From the NCBI GenBank assembly GCA_004794785.1, contig SJOL01006494.1:377192-441191 (forward strand): a DNA stretch of 64,000 bases, read 5' to 3'. Source of the stretch: Opisthorchis felineus. Taxonomy: Eukaryota; Platyhelminthes; Trematoda; Opisthorchiida; Opisthorchiidae. This document shows, piece by piece, positions 1 to 12,788 of this stretch; position 1 is the first letter of the stretch, and the number at the start of each line of letters is the position of its first letter. The position numbers and the translations under genes were made by a program. Under the pieces are notes generated by a model. The model saw only the letters and a list, made by a program, of their open reading frames with translations, was not told the DNA's origin and searched no databases.

Positions 1-715
1 TGTGAACGCAAGAGAAGGTTGTTGTCCTGCTCGCTTCAGAGTGCGGACATTGAAGGCGGCCAGATAGACTGGGTGTCGAGGCTTGAAGACTGATTTGGAG
101 ATACCTGAGGATGTCGGCGGCATGTGACGAGCAGATGCTGCACGCAAAACCGATGCAAGACGACCGGAGTCATCAGTCCTAAGTGCTGGGCCATCAAGCA
201 GAGAGTTATTAATGGGGTGGGAAGAGGGGGAAGCAAAAGTATGTGAAAGAAAAAAGAAGGGAGGGGTCAGCGGTAGTCTGCTTTCGCTTACCCGCCCTGC
301 TGTATGCAGCGAGTAAGTCGAACCGGCTGATGGCGCCACGCGACGGCCGATGTGGCATGAGCCTATTGTTAGACGTAGGTATCATGGTTGTAGGTATCAT
401 GGGATACTGTCAGGGTGCCCACACCTAGACAGGAGGACGATTAAGGTCCCCAGCCAAAGCCTTCGGCTCAAACGCGTAACAGTAAGGCAGCGATGTCTGG
501 CGGGAAATGCAAATGCATTATCATTTCCACGGAACAAGTCGTCACGTGTTCCAACCCCCAACCTGGAGGACCAGGAGACTGTTTTCGTCAGACCACTAAC
601 TATTGACCAACCTGGTATGTGAGACTCTGTTACTATTGCATGGACACTCCCCAGTATAGCTCAATGGGTCGCTGAGGTGCGCAAACCGTCAAAGGTCCAG
701 GCCCTTGGTGACGGT
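1..715 (-). mobile_element. LINE (APE-type non-LTR retrotransposon), 5' region and start of endonuclease, cut by window edge
   Basis: Read on the minus strand, the first 60 bases encode a peptide containing FNVRTLK and AGQQ. This matches the beginning of the endonuclease domain in the longer LINE copy at 52956-53798. The upstream sequence, to about 715, aligns over roughly 500 bp with 53615-54135, the same 5' leader, including a peptide starting [12 protein letters not shown] in both. The reading frame is broken by stops, so this copy is not functional in the part visible. The element continues beyond the left edge, and its 5' boundary is estimated only from where the two copies stop resembling each other. 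Family-level placement (RTE/CR1-like) is inferred from protein style. Confidence 0.75.
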
Positions 716-3700
716 TCGTCTTGATAGTCAAGTCGGCTATCAAGCAAATCGCCCGAACTTTCTAGCACTCTCCGCGTCAGCCGGTTACCCTGCTGATTTT
801 TATGAATGCTACGCAATAAAAAGAGACAACACACACTAACTCTATTTCTCCAGCTCCCAGTGTTCATAATTTATCGTAGCGTTGTTTTGTTTCCAGTTGA
901 ATCTAGCCAGCCGGTACAATAATCACTAGGAGACAGAGCCTGGTGACATGTACGTAGGCACATATTGCTGATGCGCCTCACTTACGCCTATTGACTTTTT
1001 AGGCATACATGGCGGCTGGCGTGGCCAAATTAGTCGCCAACTTGTCATCCGTCACTGACAGTCTTAAAAGCACTAGGCATTGCACTAACCAAGTGCATAA
1101 GACGTAGGAGTTGGCTCATATTTCCAGCTTCTTTTGTGAGAACATATCCTCGGCAGGGTAGGAATTTAACATCCCCTGAGAATGTTTCATTGTGGACAGA
1201 AACGCATTTCCTAAGGAAAAGGAAATTAGCCGAGATAACATGACAATACCATGTAACGGCACTCTTCGGAATACTTCCACAAGTGGCTGGTAATGCTAAG
1301 TTTGAGTGCATTTAACTGTATATATGACTGAAAGTAAATCATGTTACCAGAGTTGAGGTCCCCCCTAATTTCTTTCAAGAAAATAAATGTGCCCAATGAT
1401 AAGTTTAGTGGATTGTCCTTAGTAGCCTTACACTTAACTGAAGTTTCCATAAGTTCAGGATGTTTCGCTGACTAGTATTTAGCATTTTTTGTCGGTCCCC
1501 GCCACGTCGTGCCACATAAGTTTTCTGAGTGAGCCTGGAAGTGGAACTACCATCATGACGTGATGTGGAAATATGTTTGATATCAGTATGACGATTAGTA
1601 GCTTGATAGTGGTACTGGATTGCCCTGATATAGCAGAAAAGCAGAACAAATGTGCGCGCTCGAAGGCAACAGGGAGGGCTGTGAAATCGGAACAGAAATC
1701 AGCGCTCGTCTGTTACGCACAAGCGCGATTATTATGAAGGAAAATATAGATGACAAAAGCCAGACTGGAACGCTCATGGGCATCAGAGAGCCAAGGTTAC
1801 TTTTTAAGGTCACCGGTCACAGTTGGGGGCAGTGATGTGGTGGGGTGGGGGTTGTGAATTTCATGAACGCGGGAGCTGGCAAGGTAGACGATGAATCATA
1901 ATGCATAGGTCCGTTTAATGGGAACGTCATCAAGGCACGGACGAAGATGGAACTGCTACAGTCAAACTGGCGAACTAGGATATTCGTAATACACTACTCA
2001 TAAGTTTGCTGGCGAACTAGGAGTTATTCTGATTGATGTTTGGATATAGGATATTTTGACGAAATTTCCTTGCTGAAACCAGTCATTTCCAAGTTGTACT
2101 TCAGTCGGTTTTTTAATACTTTTATTTCTGTTCTTCACATAACTCGCGGAAGTACTCTAAATTGCAATCATGCCCGTGACCTATAAAGACTGGAAGACGC
2201 TTGAGTTTACTTGTGAACCTGTATCAAATTATACCAATTGTTTTTTCTGGCTTAATTAATAGGCCGGAATTGATGGCGTTGACGTCAGTATGCTTGTACA
2301 CTTTGTACAGATAAACGTGATTATGTCAATGACTTTATTTATAGGTCGAAAAATCTTCGCCAATAAACATGATTTTGTTGTGCTTCAGGTGATATTCCGG
2401 AGAATGCGCTATTTAGTTATGTAAACACTGACACTATCGAATCTATCTTAGCAGGACGACGCTGTGACTTGACTTTACACCAATCACTACAAATCCTCTA
2501 GTTGACTGGCACTGGAGAGCAGATATGTATGAATGCTAAGTTATCAATTAACGATTTTTAAATCGGAGCCGGACAGTCTCATGAGTTACTAGAGGTGCCA
2601 GTCAAATCGCATGGAAATTACAATTTCAATGTAAGACAAGCAGACGTGCACCGGATCTGATAACCGCACCCATTACCCTACAGGTCCACCGCAGTCACAC
2701 ATAAGCGAATATTTGCGTATGACGACGCTGATTGCTTTACCCGCCTTTTCATATGTATGTACGTATGCATCTGCGCGGGTATCACCGTTTCTAGAGGTGA
2801 CCAAAGAACTATGTCCCAAAGCAGCAGTAGCTTTATTTGACCCTTTTCACAGATAATAAACCGTAGTAAATTCGATCGGGTTGAGCCGTATGGGTGTGGT
2901 GTTTGATAACAACTGGCCCACAAAAAGCACACTCTGTGCACCCCAGGTCGTTGATTGTAGTGTAGCAGTAAACAAAATGTTCCGTACTTGTAAGCCTATT
3001 GACTTGCTTGAACTGAATTTTCGTCGCTGGAAAAGACATTAATAACCAAATTTTAATCCTGCGGGGAATTCTTGCACCCAGATCATTCATAGTAGTGTCC
3101 GTTTAGTTGTCATGCTTCGGCTCAACAATCATTTTTCGTTGGTTAGTCACTCTTAGTAATTAGAATGCACGCGGGTGCGGAAATTTTTGCACCCAGTCCG
3201 CACTTAGTGAGAATAGCCTGGTGCGCGAATTCATGCATTGGAATCATTCAATGCTTCCCCTAGTAGGATTCTCAAACTACGTAAGTAGTATGCTCCCGTG
3301 CCGTGATGACCTAACTACATGTACTCCTTTTCACAGCATATTACTTACCTGGATAGAAATAAGTGGTTTGGAGTCCAAAAATTTAGAAAAAAGAGGCAAA
3401 AAAATTGTACAGAACATCCTTTAATCGTTCATCGATGATAGCTCTCTGCAACCGTTTTCGAACCTTGTTGTTCGTTTTCCAGCCAGCGGTGAACGATTCC
3501 CTTTAGCTGTCGGACTTTTGTCGCGGGAACTTTCTCTACTGACGCGTCTGCGATGAAAATAATTTAGGCTTGAAAGCTCATCTAATCATTTCTTCAAACT
3601 TGAAGAGTACCAAAAAACGATACATACAAATGACCTTGCGCCAGTTTAGTTGAACCGAAGGCCCCTTTTCTATTTATTCCTTGCCAATTCAGAAATACGG

Positions 3701-6049
3701 TGAGTCCCTGAGTCAACGTGCGCGTGAGTATGTTCGTTAGGTACTGTTGGACGTCGGTTGCACTAAACATGGGCCACTTTTGCACCTTTGCGAAGTCAGT
3801 GAGCGGCACTCACAGCAACGCTTACCAAACGTACAACCGGATTCCATCTCCGAGGACTTCCTCAAACTTGTTCAATTAATCGTGTGATGACAAGAGCAGG
3901 AGGAGTTCGTTGTTGCTTTCTGAATTGTCTACGGAAACTAAAATATCCAACTTCATAGGCAGTCCCTGGAGCAATGAGTAATTTCGCTCAAAATTCTCTA
4001 CAGTATAATTAAGTTGAAGCAATTTTTAATTTACTCACCGAGAATGAGATCGGCCAAGTCGTATGATATTGTACTGGCTTTGGTTTCTGTAGGACTCGTT
4101 CTAGGAAGTGAGGTACACAGTATGTGAACCAAACCTCAGAACCCGTGGAGTTATGCGGCTCCGGATCATTCAAGCCTGGATATGTATATGGCGCTGATGA
4201 GAGAATTTGGATGCCCATAAGGCACTTCAGCTTACGTTCTACATATCACTGGGGTATGCACCGCTCCGAGTCCACCACACCTAGGTATTTCTGGCGAAAA
4301 ACTACGGTGAGGAGTATACGCCGACCTTCAATAATATCATTCAGTAGATTTCTGGAATCCACAATGAGCCTAGCTTCGTGTTCAAATGGCACAATTCGGA
4401 GTAAACTTATATCTTTTCGCACTAATCGAAGACACACTACGTGGGTGGAAAACCACCATTCATGGGGAAAATCAGTTCCTCCACCGGACAGAATCCTGTG
4501 TGGTGCTTCTCTTGTTTTCGATTACGGAAACCCAAGTCACTTCGTAAAAGAGCTGTTAAAGAGGAAAGCAATATCCTTGTGCTAAATTTTGAACCCTTCT
4601 ACGCACAATATTCACAGCTATGATACGCTGTGTGCCCCTTCACTTTCTTCAGGTCCCATCAGAGGCCATAGCTCTAGAGTGACAAAAATACATTCTTGGG
4701 TATTTCATTCTGCGATCGATTCCTGGCGGCTGTTTATAGACATCAACCTACTGAATATTATTCTTCAAATCAGTAAGATTCATGCATCGGAAATGCCATT
4801 TGAGTAGTATTCAGTGTTTCAGGGGTATCATACGGAGAAATAATTTTGAAACAAGAAAACACCTCGGTACTGACATTTTCCTGAAAACAACTGCTGGTTA
4901 AGTCGCACCCTCAGAAAGCCATCTTTTTTATGCTTTATCGCAACGATTTATCTGTTTCCTCTGCGCCCCCAATACAAAGTGTAACTTGGCAAACCACGCC
5001 CTAAAGTATCACCTTTCTTAACACGTCCCTGATTCTATCATTTGCTGCTGATTCTTGGACATTAGCCGCATTCCGATTTGTCAGACCATCTGTTTTGCTA
5101 CTTGGTGGCTGTCAAAGAGCTCTGCTCGTTCTCCGGTCAAGACCAGTGGTTAGAACCTATCGACTGAGTGCTTCTAGGTCAGTCTGAAAAGTTGAGAATA
5201 AATCCGAAGCCGACGGCCGGAGATTTTTGTGATATAATAACTTGTGCGTTAACCACTTACCGTTTAGCAGCAAAAAGAACGAAAGGCAGTTCTTCCTGGG
5301 CCAGGTTTTTGGACTCATGAGCCGAGCATCCTTAAAATGATTTCTTATAAATGTTTAAATTAAGGAGCTATTCAAATCGTCCTGTGGGATTCACTCATGC
5401 ATATCATCGCTTTCACAGACGTACCATCCTGTTAAAACTTGGGCATTTCTGCTATTTAACTGCGTTACTGAAAACATAGAGCTGACTTGACTGTCCATAA
5501 TTGATCCGACTTTGAGAAGAATAATTGGTATATGCTGAACAGGTCTATTAAGGAGCAAAAGGTATAACGGCGGTAATGCCCCTACAGTAATTGCTCATGA
5601 AAAGATCATCTTTCCGAATTAACGGATCTCAGAAACCCTAGAAGAAAGCAGACTGAATACGGCTTTCTGAGGCGATGAAACGGTGAACGCCCTTTCATTC
5701 TTTTAACTTAAGCTGTCGTGGGTCAAATTTGCCCCTAGGTTCCTCTTTCATTACTAATCGTATTTCGGTCGGAGGCTTCATAAGTAATTTTCTTTTGGCT
5801 GACTGAGATGAACTTGTAAAATAATGCTCAACTACAAAAATTACTACTTTTGGCCATGTCACATCAGAATATTCAGCCATGTTGCACTGAGGTGCTACAA
5901 ACCACAGATCAGATAAGCTTGTTCTGCCAAATGTAAGTTAAAAGGATCACTTGAGCATGTGTTTTGATAGTTTTCAGATGGTTTTTGGAAAAATTCATTA
6001 TCCATCGATAGATCAGCTAATCAGACCCCACAGTTACTCCATATAGACC
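716..6049. other. No recognised gene
   Basis: About 5.3 kb in which I recognise no conserved protein, RNA gene or repeat boundary. Short open frames exist on both strands, the longest being 153 codons at 4124-4585 (+). None shows a familiar motif, and frames of this length are expected by chance in so much sequence. It is probably intergenic DNA containing unrecognised old repeats. Confidence 0.5.
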
Positions 6050-6320
6050 ATGTTCTTCGTATGCCAGAGGACCTTTTGCCTCGTGCCGCCCACTTCGCCC
6101 AACCGCGTGTCAGATGGAGACGATCCAGAAGGCGGTCAGTCCATGACTCGGCAACGAAGCATGAAATCAACTACCAGTCAACTAATTAAGATTGATAACT
6201 GCCATCTCCAGGGATGGGGACAGCGGGACAAACCAACGGTATGTGACCCTGACAGTATGGTTGTATTACGTAGTCAATCACGCGCTTGCATCACAGCTAT
6301 TGTCTTCATTGTGTAGCTCT
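6050..6320 (+). mobile_element. LINE relic, C-terminal tail (second LINE family)
   Basis: The plus strand encodes GGQSMTRQRSMKS, then a GWGQRDKPT block, then RSQSRACI. This is the degraded C-terminal tail of the non-LTR polyprotein, which reads like GGQ-MTWQRGMK, then GWGPRD, then QWRSC in other copies here (for example 48943-49240 and 50791-50973). Substitutions at several otherwise constant positions and a stop soon afterwards mark it as a dead 5'-truncated fragment. The reverse transcriptase domain is not present. A PLE relic on the same strand begins about 300 bp downstream. Confidence 0.6.
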
Positions 6321-6639
6321 CACTTCCCGCCATACTAGACAAACAAAACAATTGGAATTACGTGCACAGATTCGGCCATCGTCTCCAATGTGTGGCTGTC
6401 ATTCTCTGTCATTCCCCTTGTCCTCAGTGAACGAAGATGTAGCAGCTGGAACCACTGCAAATTTGTGCACGGTTTGTGGGCGGAAAAAGTGAATCAAGCG
6501 ACTGAACTGCATTTTGATGGAGGTAGAAACGCAAATCCAATGCACGCTTTGGGAGACCAGTGCTTTCAACAACCGTGCCTTTTTGAAGGCTCTTCGCTAT
6601 CTGCTAGTTCACTTACTTTTGAAGACTGGGTTCGTTATG

Positions 6640-7720
6640 ATAGCTAATGATGAAACACATGGCAAATATCCGTTTAAAATCCTAAGGGATTTGGTGTTGG
6701 TTGCTAGGATACGTGAAATCGACATAAAGTAAATCTAGACCGAGTTTTTTCAGAGCAACGTGCATGATAATTATTGGATTGCTATCTACTAGACCATGTC
6801 AAAAGATGCCTGACCATCACTGTATAAACAAATCGGTGTAGCAGTGATGAGCCCGCCTGAACCTTTATTAGCAGACGTTTTTTTAGCCATGAGTGAAAAA
6901 CAGCTTTCTGATCGTATCTCCTATGCTATACACTACAAACCACTTTGAGGACCCGTGCAACCGCAGGAACAACATATATCCGAACTTTTAAGTGTCTTTT
7001 GAGACAGAAACTGGGAGTGACTTTGCATTTTTGTGTGTTCTTATTACCAGACACTCAGATGGCACTTCTAGAAGTCCAGTGTACCTTAATACCACATGGA
7101 CTGGATGGTATTGACACTTTCTCAGTTTTACTCCTTCGACTTACAAAAGAAGTCGAGTTTGCGTTTTTATGGCCACGTCAGACCTATCTGTACTGACGAC
7201 ACTCTTCAGGAAGAAGGGTTGTTAAAAAATAACGCTGATTCCAAGCGGCTACACAAAGAACTTTATCAACATCCGCAGCATGTCACGGCCTAAGCGATGG
7301 CCTGACTATTCATTAAAAAAGGAAGGGGATTTTATCAGAGTGCAGCTGTAACCGGTAGTTCGTACCCAGCCATTCAACCAATTCTGCCCTCATCAACCAA
7401 CAATCTTCCAACCACACACGTTACTTACCAAGTTACATGCAGTAGCAGTGAAACATACATTGGCAGAATAGATAGAAACTTATGTGAAGGCATCTCAGAA
7501 CATCTGGCTCGTTATTTGAGTCAGGTGGCTAATCGGTCGACAGATGGTCTGCAAGGTGAGACCCGATACTGTACGATCGAATGCATTCTATCCAGTACAG
7601 CGTCAAGAAATATATTCCGAAATTTCAAATGGAAATTGTTGGCTTTCAGTGAAGCCATGTTGCTCAGTCAATACCGACCCAGGTTGTGCGCACAAAAGGC
7701 CTTGATATAAGCCCTCAGCT
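6640..7720 (+). mobile_element. Penelope-like element relic (RT palm/thumb plus GIY-YIG endonuclease)
   Basis: Across shifting plus-strand frames the hallmark blocks of a PLE appear in order. KILRDLVLV lies near 6680. A decayed motif B (GVAVMSPPEPLLADVF) starts near 6835. NNIYPNF and AFLCVLITRHSDGTS lie near 6970-7065. TWTGWY, then HFLSFTPSTYK, starts near 7095, followed by RPICTDDTLQEE and a TYQVTCSSSETYIGR GIY-YIG start near 7425. The last block stays open to a stop at 7710. The catalytic YVDD segment between motif B and the thumb is missing, and stops and frameshifts interrupt the rest, so it is a pseudogene. PLEs pair this telomerase-like reverse transcriptase with a GIY-YIG nuclease; assignment rests on the combination and order of both. 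Confidence 0.75.
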
Positions 7721-7959
7721 TGCTCTGGACTTAAGAACTAAACGCAGTTGGTCCACCGTACGACCGGCTCCCTTTCCACTGCTTTATTGTTATTCATCCC
7801 CATTTATGATGGAAAGTGCATAATTTTGAGTATTGCGGCTGGAAAGATAAAAGCAAAATGTCCACGCCCTGCAGCTTATGCCTTCTTCTTGCATTGTTTA
7901 AACAGCTAAGAAGGAATGAATAATTTGAATGGCATGACTCAGGTCGTGTAGGCAAATAC

Positions 7960-8900
7960 ACCAACGAACGGATCCGCGTAACATCAGTGTTCAGAACTGA
8001 TGCTTCGCTGCTTTGCTGCCTTATTGCGAAGAGAAAAATAATAAAAGCGGGTAGGGAAAGGACCTAATGTTAGCCTACTACAATCACTCCGAGGTGATTA
8101 CATCCCCAAACACTCATTCAAACAATCCGAAAAGGGACTGACAACAACTAATCCATCGACATCGATTAGTAGCCATATCGCAAGGCGTTCCAACCACACA
8201 CATAACGGGCGATCATGCGGACCCCATCCTAGGGTACGACCCAGATTTTTCGCAACCAATTTCATAACCCTATGCCAGGTCAAAGGTTGACCACCATACA
8301 ACAAAACAGTCGGTACTGTAGCCTGATACACGCACCTGTTGAGATTCAGGGATAAGCTACTTTGATGCCATAGAGGTCTCAAATTAGCAAATGCGACTCC
8401 GGCCTCAGCTATTTGTGCACTGACCTCACCTGCTACACTAGTACAACCTCGAGTGTCTCTCCTCGGATTGTGAGTGGTGTGTTCAGTGACTGCGTGTCGA
8501 GAAGCATGACCTTACACTTTGTAGATATAAAGCGCATCCCAAAGGACGGGAGTATTTTGGTCAGTACATCCGAAAATTCTTGCGCCTTCTCCTCCTGCAT
8601 GAGGACAAGAACGACAACGTCCGCATATTCCAGATCGACAAAGTTGAGTCAAAGGTCATCGGAACACCATGGTTTTGAAAACCTTCCAGCGTTCATCTCA
8701 TTATCTCGTCAATCACGAAACTGAATTGGAACGGAGAGAGTGGGTTCCCTTGACGGACATTATTTTGTGTGCGGAAGCTTTTGGAGAGCACTCCGTATAA
8801 TCTCACACGCCCACAAGTCTGAGAATACAAAGAACCTAGTGTATTCGCAAACCTCCTGGGTATTCCTTGTTGGGCAGTAATGTCGTCAAACTGATAACAA
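7960..8900 (-). mobile_element. LINE relic with internal deletion and mutated RT active site
   Basis: Minus-strand reading gives RT motifs of the first LINE family: QGNPLSPFQFSFVIDEIMR near 8740, then LEYADVVVLVLM near 8610 where YADD is expected, then FSDVLTKILPSFGMRF and the RPLWHQSSLSLNLN block. At about 8300 the frame jumps from VLLYGG directly into QPLTWHRVMK, skipping about 100 codons present in the copies at 50970-51350 and 48700-49000. The 3' end lies near 7960-8060, where a non-coding tail resembles the tail at 50640-50760. The YADV active site and the deletion make it inactive. Confidence 0.8.
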
Positions 8901-11606
8901 TTACTTAATCAAGAAGTTCGGGGGATTAACTCAGAGGCTTGTCACTGTCATATTAGTAAAGGGAGGATTTTGCCAATGCATACGTTTGCTGGCTACCCTA
9001 AAAATACGATCCCTATGTATTTTTATCGAAACTGATAAATAACAATTGCGTATGCACATGCACACATAACGCCCATCAGCTTTACATCCCAAATGCGTAC
9101 GCACCGTGGCTAGTGTGAGGGAGTGCTCCTCCTAACACCTCGGAAGAATCATCAGTAAGCCCTGGTCCACAATGGGTTCTAGCTCAATTGTCATCTTGCT
9201 CCATGAACAGTGCGATAGCTGCGTGCTCTTTTCCAAACTATAGAGTCATGACCTGAGTGATCCATGACTTCTGACTGGCCGTTTGTTAAAGTTAAACCAA
9301 TGATCCTTTGACGACCGTGTAGGTGAAAGAACCACAGTTTAGCAGCACTGCAAATTCCGACTTAAACCTTGCCGCATGTATGTTTATATTCATCTATGCG
9401 TATGAATCGTGCATCAAACATATCAAGTTCCGATATGGATCGCTCGTACAGTTCACCGGCAGGTAAGCCCAGATGGAGGGCTAGAAAAAACTTCAAAAAC
9501 TGGAATTTTGGTCTAAATTCAAAATATTCACCCAGAGATCGCACAAATTCAAACAAACCTGTTGAAACTGCGTTGTACGCTTGATAAGAGTTCAGCGACT
9601 GGAATTCAAATGCATCCAGTGTTTGAACAGGAGTCTCGTAGACTTGACTCGTTCAGTGAGGGTAATCCTCTCAAAGAATTTGACAGAAATTCTGTTTATG
9701 TTTGACCGTTTGATTATTATTAGCCTTTCACCTTATTTTATTGAGCATTGCTTTTAACCATGCAGCTATCAGGAAATGCCTGCTTTGAAGGCTCAACTCA
9801 CACCGAACTTTGGCGGTCTACCACAGCAACGCAGGTTACTCGTCAGCTGGCTTCCAACTTCTTTAGTTTACTGTGTTTTCCCATTTTGCTTTTAAGCTGT
9901 CCACTTATGTGTTATACTGCAGCTATGACAATCGGCGATGCACTTGGCCTTTTTTTTCGTGTGCAACCCCAGCTTCCTGTTTCACTTGTTCCACAAGTGT
10001 GACCTATAGGTGATAATCCGACTGTAACCGTCACTAGAGTATCAAAACTGATGAATCATTCACATCAGTATGGTCTTTATGAGAGCCTTGCAAGACCTAG
10101 ATAGCCTAACAGTAGAGTCACCCTAATGTTCTACTATCATGGCCAGTAACTTAGTGACACTTTGTGTTTTGAATCGAGGTACCTTCCAGGCCTGTTATTT
10201 AATGGGGTCAGCCGAACTATATTGTTTTTTTCAATGTCCTGCAAAAGACATTATTGGAAGAAGCAATCTGATAGATACGAACTAAGGGGGCGTGTGCTAC
10301 ATCATCGCTATTGGACTTGTTGTCTGTCCTATAACGCCAGTCAACCGAATTTGAGCGAGAAGAGCCTTCCCCCTAACCCCATAATCCAATTGAGCTGCTT
10401 GAGTGGTCTTGAATATGGTTGGTAGGCCCTTTGTCATGAAATGAGGTCAAGTAACATCTCTATCAGCGGACGAAGGCCGCGTGTTGCGAAGAGTCACGTT
10501 CAATTAAATCAGTTACTATTCGCAGTGGACGGAAAAAGCCAAAGTTCCACATAAAAATGTAGAACGAATTGTGGTTATTGTGAATGTTTGTTAAGCCAAC
10601 TATTCCTAAACTTTCGGGTAACCATGTTCAAACATTGGTAGTTTGCATGCGTCTGTTGGTTGCCGATCAGTTGGTCGCTGATCCATTCGGCGGGCTTATC
10701 AACTGGTTTGAAAGCGTGTAGCTACCAGTCGCGGAGGCATAATCATTGCACGTCAGTGCAGGCTGCAATTCAGTTACCATGCTCGTCGAACAGAAAAAAC
10801 AACCACCTGATCAGCAACCACTTTTAGGTAATTTAACTCAGCAAAACGGATGAAATACAATGGGAGCCGTTTACGTAAGCACTGCAATGATTGCTGCCAC
10901 ATGACACATTAGATAGGTCTCAGCTTACGACAGGAAGAAACCGAGACACTGACCACAATAAGGCAGCTCTGACGAATGTCTCAGCAAGTTTGCTTCGGAC
11001 GGTACAGTGCCGATCAACCGGATCTTATCGCCTCGTCCATCCCTGCGTGCATGCAGCGAGCACTTGATTGAGATCGGCTGAGCAGTAAACAAAAACGTTT
11101 GGCTATAAATAATTGATCTCACCGAATGTGTTCGTTTTAACTCCCGCCAAAAGCATATCACTAGTTTTGTCACTTTAATTTATTTATTTGCACATAGTAT
11201 ACAAACGTTTATAATTTTAGGTACTAAAAGGCTATTCACCACATTTAGGTAATGCCATACCAAGACACACGGGGAGCGCTCACTGACCAAAAACACCATG
11301 CCAGCGTGCAAATTCTGGAGGTTTTCATCTTGGCACTGTGGCATTGCTCAGAAGGACCACCAGGGTCTTAAGTGATATTCGCACAGGTTCAGTGTTTCTC
11401 AGTTAAGGAAATACATACATGTTGGATATAGAAAACAACAGTTCCAAACAAAGTTGAATTTCTAGTTTCATGACAGCACAGAAAATATCTCCAGTATATC
11501 CGCAGTGAACCAAGCATTCCCTATTCACTTTCAGTAGGTGACACAAGCAATCGTGTCAGTTACACTTTAGGCCATATCTTGTTTCAGAGGGGCTCAGTAA
11601 GCAACC
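8901..11606. other. No recognised gene; one unassigned open frame
   Basis: Nothing familiar is seen here. The one stretch worth noting is a stop-free minus-strand frame from about 9652 down to a stop at 9362 (about 95 codons). It includes YETPVQTLDAFEF and LHLGLPAGELYERS and reads like ordinary protein, but it has no ATG start and no convincing splice sites, and frames of this length are common by chance in 64 kb. I do not assign it to a gene. Confidence 0.45.
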
Positions 11607-11617
11607 GGTAGTTTTTA

Positions 11618-11676
11618 ACTGGGCATTGTTTCGCTTTTGACACAAAAGCTTCATCAGGCTAAGCGAGTGGGTCACC
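11618..11676 (-). ncRNA. Hammerhead-ribozyme-like motif, left (3') PLE terminus
   Basis: On the minus strand the core CUGAUGA lies at 11657-11651. It is followed by one extra A, then a perfect 7-bp hairpin (GCUUUUG, loop UGU, CAAAAGC), then GAAA at 11632-11629. This is the conserved order of a hammerhead core with helix II. Possible helix III strands flank it (GGUGACC side near 11670 and the UGCC side near 11622) but are weakened by mismatches in this copy. Helix I is not evident. Hammerheads have been reported from PLE terminal repeats, so the position is as expected. Confidence 0.55.
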
Positions 11677-12024
11677 AAGTTGGCTAGACTTTAAGGCAGA
11701 CGGAGAACCAAACAGACCACTTCAGACTGGCGCACTTGATCAGTGTTGAATGTCATTAAATGGTTCTTGTCGTTTAGTGTGGTTGCCTAAATAGTGCGTG
11801 GACAAGTTGGGGAAGTTTCAAATTAGTTCCGATCGGGTTTGCTTCTTTAATCTTCCACATCAAGGTGGTTCAATTGATGATTCATCTTGGGTGCCGCTGG
11901 TAGATTTCGTTGGTCTTTGTGGGCTTGTGAGTGCTACGACAATTTAGTTGGGCGGAGGGAAGGTGGGTGAGGTTAAGTGGAATTCAGATAATGACTCCTT
12001 CTGATAACCGCACACCAATACGTG

Positions 12025-12417
12025 TCATCTTGACTGATCCAAAACCATTCTCCACACGCTTATCAGTTCCACGCCTTCTATTCTATTAACACTGGGATGC
12101 TTGACGATTTCTACCGCCTCCGGCATCAGTCTCTGTGGCGTGGACCGTAGTCCTCGCCTCAAAACCTCAACAGTTTCTAAACACATTTTGTGTCCCGTGT
12201 CCAGTGCATGTTCCGCCATTGCCGAGTCTTTCAGTAACGCTCGATGTTCACCTGCGTTTCCCGGCGGCCTGTTTATTTTCCTCCTGTGCTCTCCGATTCT
12301 GGTGTGGAGTTCCCTGGCCGTCTGTCCTATGTAGACCTTAGTGCAGTCGTTACACTTAATTTTGTAGACACAGTTCCTGTTTCTGTTTGCTGGCAGGCGA
12401 TCCTTCAATTGCACCAA
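12025..12417 (-). pseudogene. PLE GIY-YIG endonuclease domain
   Basis: A 130-codon open frame on the minus strand contains CVYKIKCNDCTKVYIGQT, the signature GIY-YIG start with its Cys-x2-Cys spacing. It continues with RELHTRIGEHRR, a His in AEHALDTGH and a C-terminal EAVEIVKHPSVNR segment typical of PLE nucleases. In PLEs this domain nicks the target to prime reverse transcription. It follows the RT pieces (12442-13510) but in a different frame, so the original single polyprotein is broken. The domain itself has no internal stop. Upstream in-frame sequence continues past the nominal start, so the Met at 12417 is not a natural start. Confidence 0.85.
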
Positions 12418-12441
12418 CGCAGAGCGCGGAGTGTTTCCTCT

Positions 12442-12747
12442 CTAAAAAGCTACTCTTATGTTAGCCGTGTTTAGAATCCTTCGAATGACCTCCGATGTCC
12501 CTGGTCTATATGGAATAACAGCAGTCCCAACCGATTCCCTGTTAGGTTTCGCTACCGGTACCAACACCCTTCGCAATTGACGCCTATTCAAACTATCTGG
12601 ATATCCACTACCCCGAATTTCGTTCTTTACTTCAATTTGGGCCGCTGTCTGATCAGCTTCTTCTATGCACAGGGCCCTTAAACGCCTAAACATTGATGAG
12701 GCAATACTAGCGAATACCGACTTGGGATGGGCAGACGATAATATCAA
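12442..12747 (-). pseudogene. PLE RT thumb/linker segment
   Basis: The minus-strand frame contains HPKSVFASIASSMFRRLRAL, then RGSGYPDSLNRRQLRRVL, then VIPYRPGTSEVIRRIL. This is the post-palm region of PLE reverse transcriptases: a helical stretch, a GYP block, and the PY...SE-I-RIL segment leading into the nuclease. It is separated from the palm part (12789-13319) by stops and an apparent deletion of about 20 codons, and a frame change near 12440 separates it from the GIY-YIG part. Confidence 0.75.
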
Positions 12748-12788
12748 AATCAGCCCAGCGTCAGTTAGGTTCTCATACTCTGTGGTTT

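Noticed and set aside
3060..3240. Repeated TGCACCC motif with GAATTC-like sequence in three places
   Set aside because: Similarity is limited to about 10 bases and does not extend; likely coincidence.
4190..4230. CUGAUGA occurrence as a hammerhead
   Set aside because: No GAAA or helix II in reach.
4124..4585. 153-codon open frame (+)
   Set aside because: No motif or splice context, and overlapping open frames on the other strand; its length is within chance for this much sequence.
10049..10080. CUGAUGA occurrence as a hammerhead
   Set aside because: No hairpin or GAAA follows it.
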